Shown here: positions 1 to 5,692 of the stretch, one piece after another
How the letters are laid out: every line of letters begins with the position of its first letter
Numbering within the stretch: the stretch's first letter is position 1
Source: CAJYAN01 sp046484825
GTDB lineage: Bacteria; Pseudomonadota; Gammaproteobacteria; UBA6429; Thiohalophilaceae
NCBI GenBank assembly: GCA_046484825.1
Contig: JAWOIE010000297.1
Span: 1-5,976 of the forward strand
DNA: 5,976 nucleotides
Reading direction: 5' to 3'
Program-made: the position numbers and the translations under genes
Notes under the pieces: generated by a model
The model's input: only the letters and a program-made list of their open reading frames with translations
Database searches by the model: none
Told to the model about the DNA's origin: nothing

Positions 1-59
1 ATCACCGCCGCGACGCCCTTCAGGGGGTCGATCAGCATGACGGCCAGCGCGGCCGAACA
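1..59 (-). other. Edge segment reading as a PlsY-like peptide in a different frame from spoT
   Basis: Downstream of the SpoT LFG codons, the minus strand read from base 59 (one base off the spoT frame) gives a hydrophobic, well-formed peptide containing AALAVMLIDPLKGVAAV. From memory, this aligns without gaps to the DVLKG region of the membrane glycerol-3-phosphate acyltransferase PlsY (E. coli AAVAVLIFDVLKGMLPV). The spoT frame over the same bases gives an Arg/Gly/Pro-rich string unlike any SpoT. The switch would lie in the shared bases around 52-56. This could be an assembly chimera at a contig end, a real rearrangement, or chance in a very short stretch. The PlsY identity is tentative. Confidence 0.35.
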
Positions 60-978
60 GGGTGGTGTGCAGGCTCTGGTAGCCGTTGGCCTTGGGGATG
101 GCGATGTAGTCCTTGAAGCGCCCCGGCACCGGCGTGTAGAGGTTGTGTACCAGCCCCAGCATGCGATAACAGGCATCGACCGAATCGACAATGATGCGAA
201 AGGCATAGATGTCCATGACTTCGGACATGGATAAATGTTTTTCGCGCATCTTTTTATAGAGGCTATAGAGATGTTTTTCGCGGCCGACCACGCGGCCGTC
301 GAGGCCCTCCTGGCGCATGCGTTCGCGCAGGCCGGCCTCGATCTTGCTGACGATCTCCTTGCGATTGCCGCGCGCCTTTTTCAGCCGATCCGCCAGAACG
401 CGGGCGCGCAGTGGATACATGGCCTCAAAGCCAAGGTCCTCCAGCTCGATACGCATGCTGTTCATACCCAGCCGCACGGCAATGGGGGCGTAGATCTCCA
501 GGGTCTCGCGGGCAATGCGACGGCGCTTGTCCGGACGCATGACCCCGAGGGTGCGCATGTTGTGCAGGCGGTCGGCCAGCTTGATGAGAATGACGCGAAT
601 GTCATTGACCATGGCGAGGATCATTTTGCGGAAGTTTTCCGCCTGGGCCTCGGCCTTGCTCTCGAACTCGATGTGGGTGAGCTTGCTGACGCCATCGACC
701 AGTTGCGCCACCTCTTCACCAAAGACGCTGGCAACCTGGTCGCGGGCGGTGGGGGTGTCTTCGATGACGTCGTGCAAAATGGCAGCGACGATGCTGGGGG
801 CGTCCATGCGCATCTCGGCCAGGATGCGGGCGACATTGACGGGGTGATGGATATAGGCCTCGCCCGTCATGCGGGTCTGGCCGTCATGGGCCTCGGCGCC
901 AAACAGATAGGCGCGGTAGACCTCGGCCACCTGCTCGAGGTCCAGATACTCCTCGAGCATTTCGCACAAATGCATCAT
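1..978 (-). CDS. spoT: Bifunctional (p)ppGpp synthetase/hydrolase SpoT, N-terminal part, runs off window edge
   Basis: SpoT hydrolyses ppGpp to GDP/GTP plus pyrophosphate and can also make it; it is the cytosolic control enzyme of the stringent response. Seen, numbering from the ATG at 978: the HD hydrolase domain with YIHHP near residue 42, LHDVIEDT at 68-75 (HD and ED metal/catalytic pairs) and LADRLHNMRTL at 134-144. The RelA/SpoT synthetase domain follows, with YSLYKKM, MDIYAFRIIV, CYRMLGLVHNLY and RFKDYIAIPKANGYQSLHTT. Similarity stops after LFG (codons 307-309, bases 60-52); the final 17 codons do not resemble SpoT although the frame stays open. The TGS, helical and ACT regulatory parts are therefore not here. 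The start is uncertain: two ATGs (978, 975) are the first in frame, but the GAGGAG at 994-999 is 15 bases upstream, too far for a good Shine-Dalgarno. SpoT-like residues seem to continue upstream (see finding). It lies 89 bases behind rpoZ and is probably cotranscribed with it. Confidence 0.95.
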   Translation of the reverse strand, partial: MMHLCEMLEEYLDLEQVAEVYRAYLFGAEAHDGQTRMTGEAYIHHPVNVARILAEMRMDAPSIVAAILHDVIEDTPTARDQVASVFGEEVAQLVDGVSKLTHIEFESKAEAQAENFRKMILAMVNDIRVILIKLADRLHNMRTLGVMRPDKRRRIARETLEIYAPIAVRLGMNSMRIELEDLGFEAMYPLRARVLADRLKKARGNRKEIVSKIEAGLRERMRQEGLDGRVVGREKHLYSLYKKMREKHLSMSEVMDIYAFRIIVDSVDACYRMLGLVHNLYTPVPGRFKDYIAIPKANGYQSLHTTLFGRAGRHADRPPEGRRGGD

Positions 979-1039
979 GCGAAAGGTTTCAGACTCCTCG
1001 CGGGTCTGCGGCTCTGGGACCGGCTCAGCGATAACCCCT

Positions 1040-1064
1040 CCCCCTCATACCATGAGTCGTGGGG
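1040..1064 (-). promoter_or_regulatory. Hairpin in the rpoZ-spoT spacer, over a G-rich run
   Basis: In the minus-strand transcript, just after the rpoZ stop, CTCAT and ATGAG (plus-strand 1052-1056 and 1044-1048) form a 5-bp stem with a 3-base loop. A CCCC/GGGG stem (1061-1064 with 1040-1043) extends it across a 4-base one-sided bulge. No T-run follows, so it is not a standard intrinsic terminator. It could attenuate, protect or process the mRNA between rpoZ and spoT, or hide the upstream ATG at 1048-1046 contained in it. The inverted repeat is seen; the function is inference. Confidence 0.4.
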
Positions 1065-1067
1065 GTA

Positions 1068-1421
1068 TTATTCTTCCTCGGAGGCGGCGTCATTGCTAAC
1101 GGCCGGGGCCTCGTCTTCATCTTCGATGGAGACTTCGGGCACGGCGGCGGCGGCCAGTTCGGCCACGCCTTCGGCGGCCATGCCACTGAGGATTTCTTCG
1201 CTGGCGACGGCCTCCTGGACTTCCTGCTCATCGAGGAGGGTGCGGTCAAAAAAGCCTTCGGAGATTTCACGCAGGGCGACCACGGTGGGCTTGTCATTTT
1301 CCCAGGCCACCATGGGCTCCTTGCCATTGGCCAGCTGGCGCGCACGCTTGGTGGCGACCAGGACGAGCTGGAATCGGTTATCAACGTTGTCCAAACAATC
1401 TTCTACAGTGACGCGTGCCAT
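1068..1421 (-). CDS. rpoZ: DNA-directed RNA polymerase omega subunit
   Basis: Omega binds the beta-prime subunit, assists RNA polymerase assembly, and in proteobacteria helps form a ppGpp-binding site. The first 60 or so residues are typical: MARVTVEDCLDNVDNRFQLV, TKRARQLANG, then ENDKPTVVALREI. At 117 aa it is longer than usual (about 90 in E. coli and Pseudomonas). The surplus is a low-complexity tail from about residue 75, rich in Ala and Glu/Asp and ending in EEE, probably disordered. The start is supported by GGAGAG four bases upstream of the ATG. The stop TAA is at 1070-1068. A sigma70-like promoter lies 65-94 bases upstream, and spoT follows on the same strand, the usual proteobacterial order; omega and SpoT both belong to ppGpp control. 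Confidence 0.97.
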   Translation of the reverse strand: MARVTVEDCLDNVDNRFQLVLVATKRARQLANGKEPMVAWENDKPTVVALREISEGFFDRTLLDEQEVQEAVASEEILSGMAAEGVAELAAAAVPEVSIEDEDEAPAVSNDAASEEE

Positions 1422-1485
1422 TTTTCTCTCCGCGGTTTTCAGCCGACCCGGGGCGGGTGGGCCATCATTCTTCAGGTAGCCGGAA

Positions 1486-1515
1486 AGTATACCGGCCGGC
1501 AGGAACCTATGACAA
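1486..1515 (-). promoter_or_regulatory. Sigma70-like promoter for rpoZ-spoT
   Basis: On the minus strand, TTGTCA (1515-1510, 5 of 6 to the -35 consensus) and TATACT (1491-1486, 5 of 6 to the -10) are separated by 18 bases. The predicted start near 1479 leaves a leader of nearly 60 bases before the rpoZ ATG. The -35 overlaps the last codons of gmk, whose stop is at 1509-1507. The -10 is exactly flanked by GCCGG (1496-1492) and CCGGC (1483-1479), an inverted repeat that could be an operator or could be chance in GC-rich DNA. It suggests rpoZ-spoT can be expressed apart from yicC-gmk. Confidence 0.65.
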
Positions 1516-2118
1516 CAGCTCTTGCAATAAAGCCTGCTGCCGCTGCGCCTGGCGGCTCAGCCTCAGGCGCTGGGCGATGACAATGCTGCGCAGTTCCTGC
1601 AAGGCCACCTCAAAGACATCATTGATAATCAGGTAATCAAACTCGGCGTAGTGGCTCATTTCGCTGACCGCATCGCGCATGCGCCGCGCGATGACCGCCT
1701 CCGCGTCCTGACCCCGCCCCTGCAGGCGTTCGCGCAGGGCGGCCTGTGACGGTGGCAGGATAAATACCGACACCGCCTCCGGGTACAGGTGGCGGATCTG
1801 CGCGGCCCCCTGCCAGTCAATTTCCAGGATCACGTCCTCACCCTGCCGCAGTGGCTCGTCCACACTGGCCCTGGCCGTGCCGTAGTAGTTGTCGAAGACC
1901 CGGGCATGCTCCAGAAAGGCGCCGGCCTCGACCATGGCCTCAAAGGCGGCGCCATCGGTAAAGTGGTAGTCCCGGCCGTCGGCCTCGCCGGGGCGGGGCG
2001 CACGGGTGGTATGCGATACCGATACCTGGATGCCCGGGGTCTGGTCCAGCAGGGCCTTGACCAGGCTGGTCTTGCCGGCGCCCGAGGGCGCGGCGAATAT
2101 ATAGAGTGTACCGCTCAT
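1507..2118 (-). CDS. gmk: Guanylate kinase
   Basis: Cytosolic enzyme that transfers phosphate from ATP to GMP, giving GDP, the essential step toward GTP, dGTP and (p)ppGpp. At 203 aa it matches the family length (207 in E. coli). Seen in order: P-loop PSGAGKTS at residues 11-18; GMP-binding segment SHTTRAPRPGEADGRDYHF at 35-53, with Ser35, Arg39 and Arg42; the FLEHARVFDNYYGT segment at 68-81, with Glu70 and Tyr79; and DVILEIDWQGA at 95-105, the Walker-B-like strand. The lid region follows with RRMRDA. The start ATG at 2118 has AGGA six bases upstream. The gene starts only 15 bases after yicC stops, so the two are almost certainly one operon. No defect is visible. Confidence 0.98.
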   Translation of the reverse strand: MSGTLYIFAAPSGAGKTSLVKALLDQTPGIQVSVSHTTRAPRPGEADGRDYHFTDGAAFEAMVEAGAFLEHARVFDNYYGTARASVDEPLRQGEDVILEIDWQGAAQIRHLYPEAVSVFILPPSQAALRERLQGRGQDAEAVIARRMRDAVSEMSHYAEFDYLIINDVFEVALQELRSIVIAQRLRLSRQAQRQQALLQELLS

Positions 2119-2133
2119 ATGCCGTCCTGCCGA

Positions 2134-3000
2134 TTATTCAATATTCTGTACCTGCTCGCGCATTTGCTCGATGAGGACCTTGAGCTCGACCGAGGCCTGG
2201 CTGGTGACCACGGCCACGGACTTGGACCCCAGGGTATTGGCCTCGCGGTTGAGTTCCTGCATGAGAAAGTCGAGGCGGCGGCCACTGGGACCGGTCTGGG
2301 CCAGGACCCGCTGGATCTCGGCAAGGTGGGCGCTCAGCCGATCCAGTTCTTCTTCAACGTCCATTTTCTGCGCCAGTAGCACCAGTTCCTGGGTGAGGCG
2401 GGCATCATCGATGGCCACATCGGCCTCGGCCAGGCGTTCGTGCATTTTCTCCTGCCAGCCGGCCTTGATGGCGGGGATCACCTCCTGCACCTCCGCCACC
2501 AGGCGGCCGATGCCGTTGCAACGCTCTTCCAGCATGGCCCTGATTTTTTCGCCTTCGCGGCGGCGTGAGTCGATGAGTTCAGCCATGGCCTGGTCCAGCA
2601 GTTGCTGACAGGCCTGCTTGAGGGCCTCGGGGTCCAGCGACGGGGTTTGCAGCACCCCCGGCCAGCGCAGGACCTCAAAGGAATTGGTCGGCGCCGGGTT
2701 ATACAGCAGGGCATCCACCTCGCGGCTGGCGTGGGCCAGTCGGGTGGCCAGGGCGGTATCAATCTGCAGCTCAGCGTCGCCGCTGGCGGCGCGCTGAAAT
2801 CGCACACTGCAATCGATCTTGCCGCGGGACACCTGCCGGCCGATCTGTTCGCGCAGGCCCTGCTCAAGCTGACGGCACTCATCGGGCAGGCGCAGACTGA
2901 CGTCCAGATAACGGTGATTGACCGAACGCAGCTCCAGGGTCAACTGCCCCCAGTCCTGCTGTCCCTCGACCCGGCTGAAACCGGTCATGCTCAAAACCAT
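2134..3000 (-). CDS. yicC: YicC/YloC-family endoribonuclease
   Basis: Family members are metal-dependent endoribonucleases; E. coli YicC has been linked to decay of the small RNA RyhB. At 288 aa it matches E. coli YicC (287) end to end. The N-terminal YicC domain begins MVLSMTGFSR and contains LELRSVNHRYLDVSLRLP; VLRWPGVL follows mid-protein. The C-terminal domain (DUF1732) holds QELVLLAQKMDVEEELDRL near 205-222, GRRLDFLMQELNRE around 240-253, EANTLGSKS at 253-261, and the ending VLIEQMREQVQNIE, nearly identical to E. coli. The start at 3000 is preceded by AGGG nine bases upstream. It is first in the yicC-gmk unit and diverges from the kinase gene. Little doubt on family; the RNA targets here are unknown. 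Confidence 0.96.
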   Translation of the reverse strand: MVLSMTGFSRVEGQQDWGQLTLELRSVNHRYLDVSLRLPDECRQLEQGLREQIGRQVSRGKIDCSVRFQRAASGDAELQIDTALATRLAHASREVDALLYNPAPTNSFEVLRWPGVLQTPSLDPEALKQACQQLLDQAMAELIDSRRREGEKIRAMLEERCNGIGRLVAEVQEVIPAIKAGWQEKMHERLAEADVAIDDARLTQELVLLAQKMDVEEELDRLSAHLAEIQRVLAQTGPSGRRLDFLMQELNREANTLGSKSVAVVTSQASVELKVLIEQMREQVQNIE

Positions 3001-3028
3001 GCGCTGACACCCTGAAAATTAAATATTC

Positions 3029-3041
3029 GCGCCCCGGGCGC
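3029..3041. repeat. GC palindrome between the divergent yicC and kinase genes
   Basis: GCGCCC-C-GGGCGC is a perfect 6-bp inverted repeat around one central base, with TTCG on the left and CGAA on the right, one base out of register. It stands out because the flanks are AT-rich. It lies 29 bases upstream of the yicC start and about 100 bases before the preferred kinase start. It may be an operator for one or both divergent units, or a hairpin in the yicC leader. I see no clear -10/-35 pair for yicC in this region. Confidence 0.35.
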
Positions 3042-3074
3042 CGAAATAGAGATTAACGAATTACGGGCGACAGG

Positions 3075-3101
3075 TTACCACACTCCGGCGGGAGCTATGA
3101 T
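3075..3101 (+). promoter_or_regulatory. Possible promoter of the kinase-phosphatase unit
   Basis: TATGAT at 3096-3101 matches the -10 consensus in 5 of 6 positions, and TTACCA at 3075-3080 is a partial -35 match with a short 15-base spacer. A transcript would begin near 3108. That is downstream of the first possible kinase ATG (3097) and upstream of the second (3142), so it supports the second start. The -35 match and spacing are poor, so the call is tentative. Confidence 0.35.
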
Positions 3102-3141
3102 AACCTTGCCCGCTCACAATCCATTCAATCAAGCACGGGCT

Positions 3142-4035
3142 ATGGTAAAAATTCACAATGATCTGCCCCCGGGCACGCAAATTGACCGGTACCGCATCGA
3201 ACGCACGCTCGGCGGGGGCGGCTTTAGCATTGTCTATCTGGCCGCCGCCCTCGACGAACGCCGGGATGTGGTCATCAAGGAATACATGCCCATGAGCCTG
3301 GCCGATCGCGGCGCGGACATGTCGGTCATTGCCAGCCATGACAAACACATTGAGCGCTTTTCCCATGGCCGCCGCCTGTTCTTTCAGGAAGCCAGCACGC
3401 TGACCACCCTGAAGCACCCCAATATCGTCAACGTCATCAATTTTTTTCGCGCCAATGGCACCGTCTACATGGTGATGGATTACGAAGAAGGCCAGAACCT
3501 GCAGTCCTATATCAAAAAACACAAGGGCAAACTCAGCGAGGTCTTTTTGCTGACGGTCTTCCTCCCGCTGCTGCAGGGCCTGCAGGTGATCCATGCCCAA
3601 GGACTGTTACACCTGGACATCAAGCCCGGCAATATTCACCTGCGCAATGGCGGCCGCCCCCTGCTACTCGACTTCGGCGCCGTGCATGAAATGATGCACA
3701 CCCGCCAGTTCCAGCCCAATCAGGTCATCACACCGGGGTTTTCGCCCATCGAACAGCTCGACCCCGGTGGTTATGTGGGGCCCTGGACGGATATCTATGC
3801 CATGGGCGCGACCATGCGCTCCTGCATCGACGGTGCGTCGCCACCGCCCTCCCCGCAGCGACGCGAAAAAGACAGCCTGCGACCGGCGGCGAGCGCCTTT
3901 AAAAAGAAATACTCGCCAACCCTGCTTGAGGCCATCGACTGGGCCATGGAAGTCGACCCGATGTTACGACCACAAAACGTTGACCAGTTGCTGGAAAAAC
4001 TGGCGCCCATTGCCACCGACAACCCGTCGCAGTAG
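3142..4035 (+). CDS. Hanks-type Ser/Thr protein kinase, compact and soluble
   Basis: Predicted ATP-dependent Ser/Thr protein kinase of 297 aa, all kinase domain. Seen, numbering from the ATG at 3142: glycine loop LGGGGFSIVY at 23-32; ATP-anchoring Lys46 in VVIKEYMP; helix-C Glu83 in FFQEA; hinge VMDYEEGQNL at 111-120; catalytic loop HLDIKPGN at 157-164 with Asp159 and Asn164; DFG at 177-179; a TPGFSPIEQL segment at 197-206 in place of APE; Asp217 in WTDIYAMG; and a late Arg in LRPQNV. All core residues are present. The catalytic loop has Leu where RD kinases have Arg, so it is a non-RD kinase. There is no membrane segment, PASTA or other sensor domain. An alternative ATG at 3097 adds 15 residues without family similarity; it overlaps the candidate -10, so I prefer 3142, although its Shine-Dalgarno is weak. 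The phosphatase gene begins 11 bases after its stop, implying cotranscription and probably opposing action. Substrates are unknown. Confidence 0.9.
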   Translation: MVKIHNDLPPGTQIDRYRIERTLGGGGFSIVYLAAALDERRDVVIKEYMPMSLADRGADMSVIASHDKHIERFSHGRRLFFQEASTLTTLKHPNIVNVINFFRANGTVYMVMDYEEGQNLQSYIKKHKGKLSEVFLLTVFLPLLQGLQVIHAQGLLHLDIKPGNIHLRNGGRPLLLDFGAVHEMMHTRQFQPNQVITPGFSPIEQLDPGGYVGPWTDIYAMGATMRSCIDGASPPPSPQRREKDSLRPAASAFKKKYSPTLLEAIDWAMEVDPMLRPQNVDQLLEKLAPIATDNPSQ

Positions 4036-4046
4036 CCCTTACCGTC

Positions 4047-4919
4047 ATGCAATATCTGATTAGTAGAACCAGCCGACTCGGCAACCGCGAAACCAACCAG
4101 GACCGCCTGGTGGCCCTGGAGCATGAAGGTGCCGTCCTGCTGGTGGTCGCCGATGGCCTGGGCGGAAAAAAGGGGGGTGCCCTGGCGGCGCAGAGCCTGA
4201 TCGATACCGCCACTGACATCTTTACCGCCACGCGCCTGCCCGTCACCCAGAGCGGGGCGTTGTTGACGGAGATCCTGGTGGCGGCGCATCACAATATCAA
4301 AAAGGTCGGTGCCGAACAGGACCCGCCGCTGACGCCGGGCACCACCGGCGTGCTCTGTCTTGTCCAGGAGGGTCGCGCCCAGTGGGCCCATGTCGGCGAC
4401 AGTCGCCTGTATCTGTTTCGCGACGGTCTGCCCCTGTATCGGACCCAGGACCATTCCTATGTGGAACAGCTCTATCAGGAGGGCCAGATCTCCCTGGACA
4501 ATATCCAGGGCCACCCCATGCGCAACTATGTAACACGCTGCCTGGGCCTGACCGATGGCGACCCGGAAGTCACCCTGAGCAACGAAGTGCAAATGAAGAC
4601 CGGCGATATCCTGTTGCTCTGCACCGACGGCCTCTGGGACCCGGTGGACGATGCCCAGCTGGGCGCCATTATTGTCCACGGTCGACTCAGTGATGCCCTC
4701 AACCAGATGGCGGAGCGCGCCGAACAGGTCAGCTATCCCGCCAGCGACAATATTACCGCCCTGGCCTTTCAGCTCATGTCTCTCAGACTCACCAGCAAGA
4801 CCGTCGAGGCCGAGAAAAGCGAACCCCACAAAGTCGCCGACCCGCTCGACAGCGCCATTGGCGAGATCGAGCGCGCCATTGAGCAATACGGTGGCGAAAT
4901 GGACGACGGCCACACCTGA
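4047..4919 (+). CDS. PP2C-family Ser/Thr protein phosphatase
   Basis: Predicted metal-dependent (Mn/Mg) PPM phosphatase, 290 aa, cytosolic. The motifs are complete and in order: RETNQDR with Asp19; VADGLGG with Asp36; GTTGVL at 98-103; WAHVGDSRLYLFRDG at 113-127; QDHSYV at 134-139; CTDGLWD at 192-198 with Asp194; SDNITAL with Asp234 and Asn235. The metal-binding aspartates are all there, so it should be active. The domain ends near residue 245; about 45 more residues form a charged, probably helical or disordered tail ending in an acidic stretch, with no membrane segment. It lies 11 bases behind the kinase gene and has no clear Shine-Dalgarno, so translational coupling is likely. By context it reverses the neighbouring kinase, as in PrkC/PrpC- or PpkA/PppA-type pairs; no type VI secretion genes are in view. 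Confidence 0.93.
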   Translation: MQYLISRTSRLGNRETNQDRLVALEHEGAVLLVVADGLGGKKGGALAAQSLIDTATDIFTATRLPVTQSGALLTEILVAAHHNIKKVGAEQDPPLTPGTTGVLCLVQEGRAQWAHVGDSRLYLFRDGLPLYRTQDHSYVEQLYQEGQISLDNIQGHPMRNYVTRCLGLTDGDPEVTLSNEVQMKTGDILLLCTDGLWDPVDDAQLGAIIVHGRLSDALNQMAERAEQVSYPASDNITALAFQLMSLRLTSKTVEAEKSEPHKVADPLDSAIGEIERAIEQYGGEMDDGHT

Positions 4920-4933
4920 GCGTGCAGCTGGGC

Positions 4934-4939
4934 TATAAT
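4934..4939 (+). promoter_or_regulatory. Candidate -10 box of the rph promoter
   Basis: A perfect TATAAT lies 15 bases after the phosphatase stop and 36 bases before the rph ATG. No good -35 hexamer is found 16-18 bases upstream, and there is no TG extension, so the promoter may be weak or activator-dependent. Transcription would start near 4946. rph may thus be expressed both by read-through from the kinase-phosphatase unit and on its own. Confidence 0.5.
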
Positions 4940-4975
4940 GCCCACCTGCTATCGTTCACTCAATAAGGAATCCCT

Positions 4976-5692
4976 ATGCGACCCAGTGGCCGTGCCCCCG
5001 ATGAAATGCGGGCGATCAAGATTACCCGTCATTACACCAAGCATGCCGAAGGCTCGGTACTGGTCGAATTTGGCGACACTAAAGTGCTGTGCAATGCCTC
5101 GGTGGAGACCCGTGTGCCCGGTTTCCTGAAGGGCAGCGGCCAGGGCTGGGTGACGGCCGAATACGGCATGCTGCCGCGCTCCACCGGCAGCCGCATGGGT
5201 CGCGAGGCCGCGCACGGCAAGCAGGGCGGCCGCACCATGGAGATCCAGCGCCTCATCGGTCGCTCCCTGCGCGCCGCGGTCGACCTGAAAAAACTCGGCG
5301 AACACAGCATCACCATCGACTGCGATGTCATCCAGGCCGACGGCGGCACCCGCACCGCCTCCATTACCGGCGGCTACATCGCCCTGGCCGACGCCATTCA
5401 GTCCATGCTGGACAAAAAACAAATCAAGGCCTCACCGCTACAACGCCAGATCGCCTCGATCTCGGTCGGCGTCTACCAGGGCACGCCCATTGTCGACCTC
5501 GACTACCCGGAAGACTCCGGCTGCGAAACCGACATGAATGTCGTCATGGACAGCAACGGCGGGTTTATCGAAATTCAGGGCACCGCCGAAGGCGCGCCGT
5601 TTCAAACCGAAGAACTCAATAGCATGCTGGCACTGGCCCGACAGGCCATTGCAAACCTCATCCAGGCACAGGCAGAGGCGCTGGAAGATTAA
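4976..5692 (+). CDS. rph: Ribonuclease PH
   Basis: Phosphate-dependent 3'-to-5' exoribonuclease that trims tRNA 3' ends, releasing nucleoside diphosphates, and takes part in rRNA decay; it works as a ring-shaped hexamer. At 238 aa it is the standard full length and, unlike the well-known frameshifted E. coli K-12 copy, is intact. Seen: N-terminus MRPSGRAPDEMR; GDTKVLCNASVE; VPGFLKGSGQGWVTAEYGMLPRST split across residues 42-65; GRTMEIQRLIGRSLRAAVDL; the phosphate-binding GGTR at 123-126 (Arg126 in the E. coli numbering) within DGGTRTASITGGY; and DLDYPEDSGCETDMNVVM. The start is preceded by AAGGA at a good distance. The repeat array begins at its stop codon, leaving no other terminator in view. 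Confidence 0.98.
   Translation: MRPSGRAPDEMRAIKITRHYTKHAEGSVLVEFGDTKVLCNASVETRVPGFLKGSGQGWVTAEYGMLPRSTGSRMGREAAHGKQGGRTMEIQRLIGRSLRAAVDLKKLGEHSITIDCDVIQADGGTRTASITGGYIALADAIQSMLDKKQIKASPLQRQIASISVGVYQGTPIVDLDYPEDSGCETDMNVVMDSNGGFIEIQGTAEGAPFQTEELNSMLALARQAIANLIQAQAEALED

Noticed and set aside
1040..1064. Intrinsic terminator after rpoZ
   Set aside because: The hairpin is not followed by a T-run in the minus-strand transcript, and spoT follows in the usual operon order.
235..1479. Long plus-strand open frame opposite spoT and rpoZ
   Set aside because: It crosses two genes and their spacer, its composition is typical of GC-rich antisense frames, and the opposite strand has clear SpoT and omega motifs.
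3097..3141. Kinase start at the first ATG (3097)
   Set aside because: The added 15 residues show no kinase-family similarity and the ATG overlaps a likely -10 box; kept as an alternative, not excluded.
3795..4913. Long minus-strand open frame opposite the phosphatase
   Set aside because: It lies antisense to a complete PP2C domain and the kinase 3' end, and shows no recognisable motif of its own.
3142..4919. Part of a type VI secretion or phage-defence locus
   Set aside because: Kinase-phosphatase pairs occur in such loci, but all neighbours here are housekeeping genes and no secretion, nuclease or defence gene is visible.
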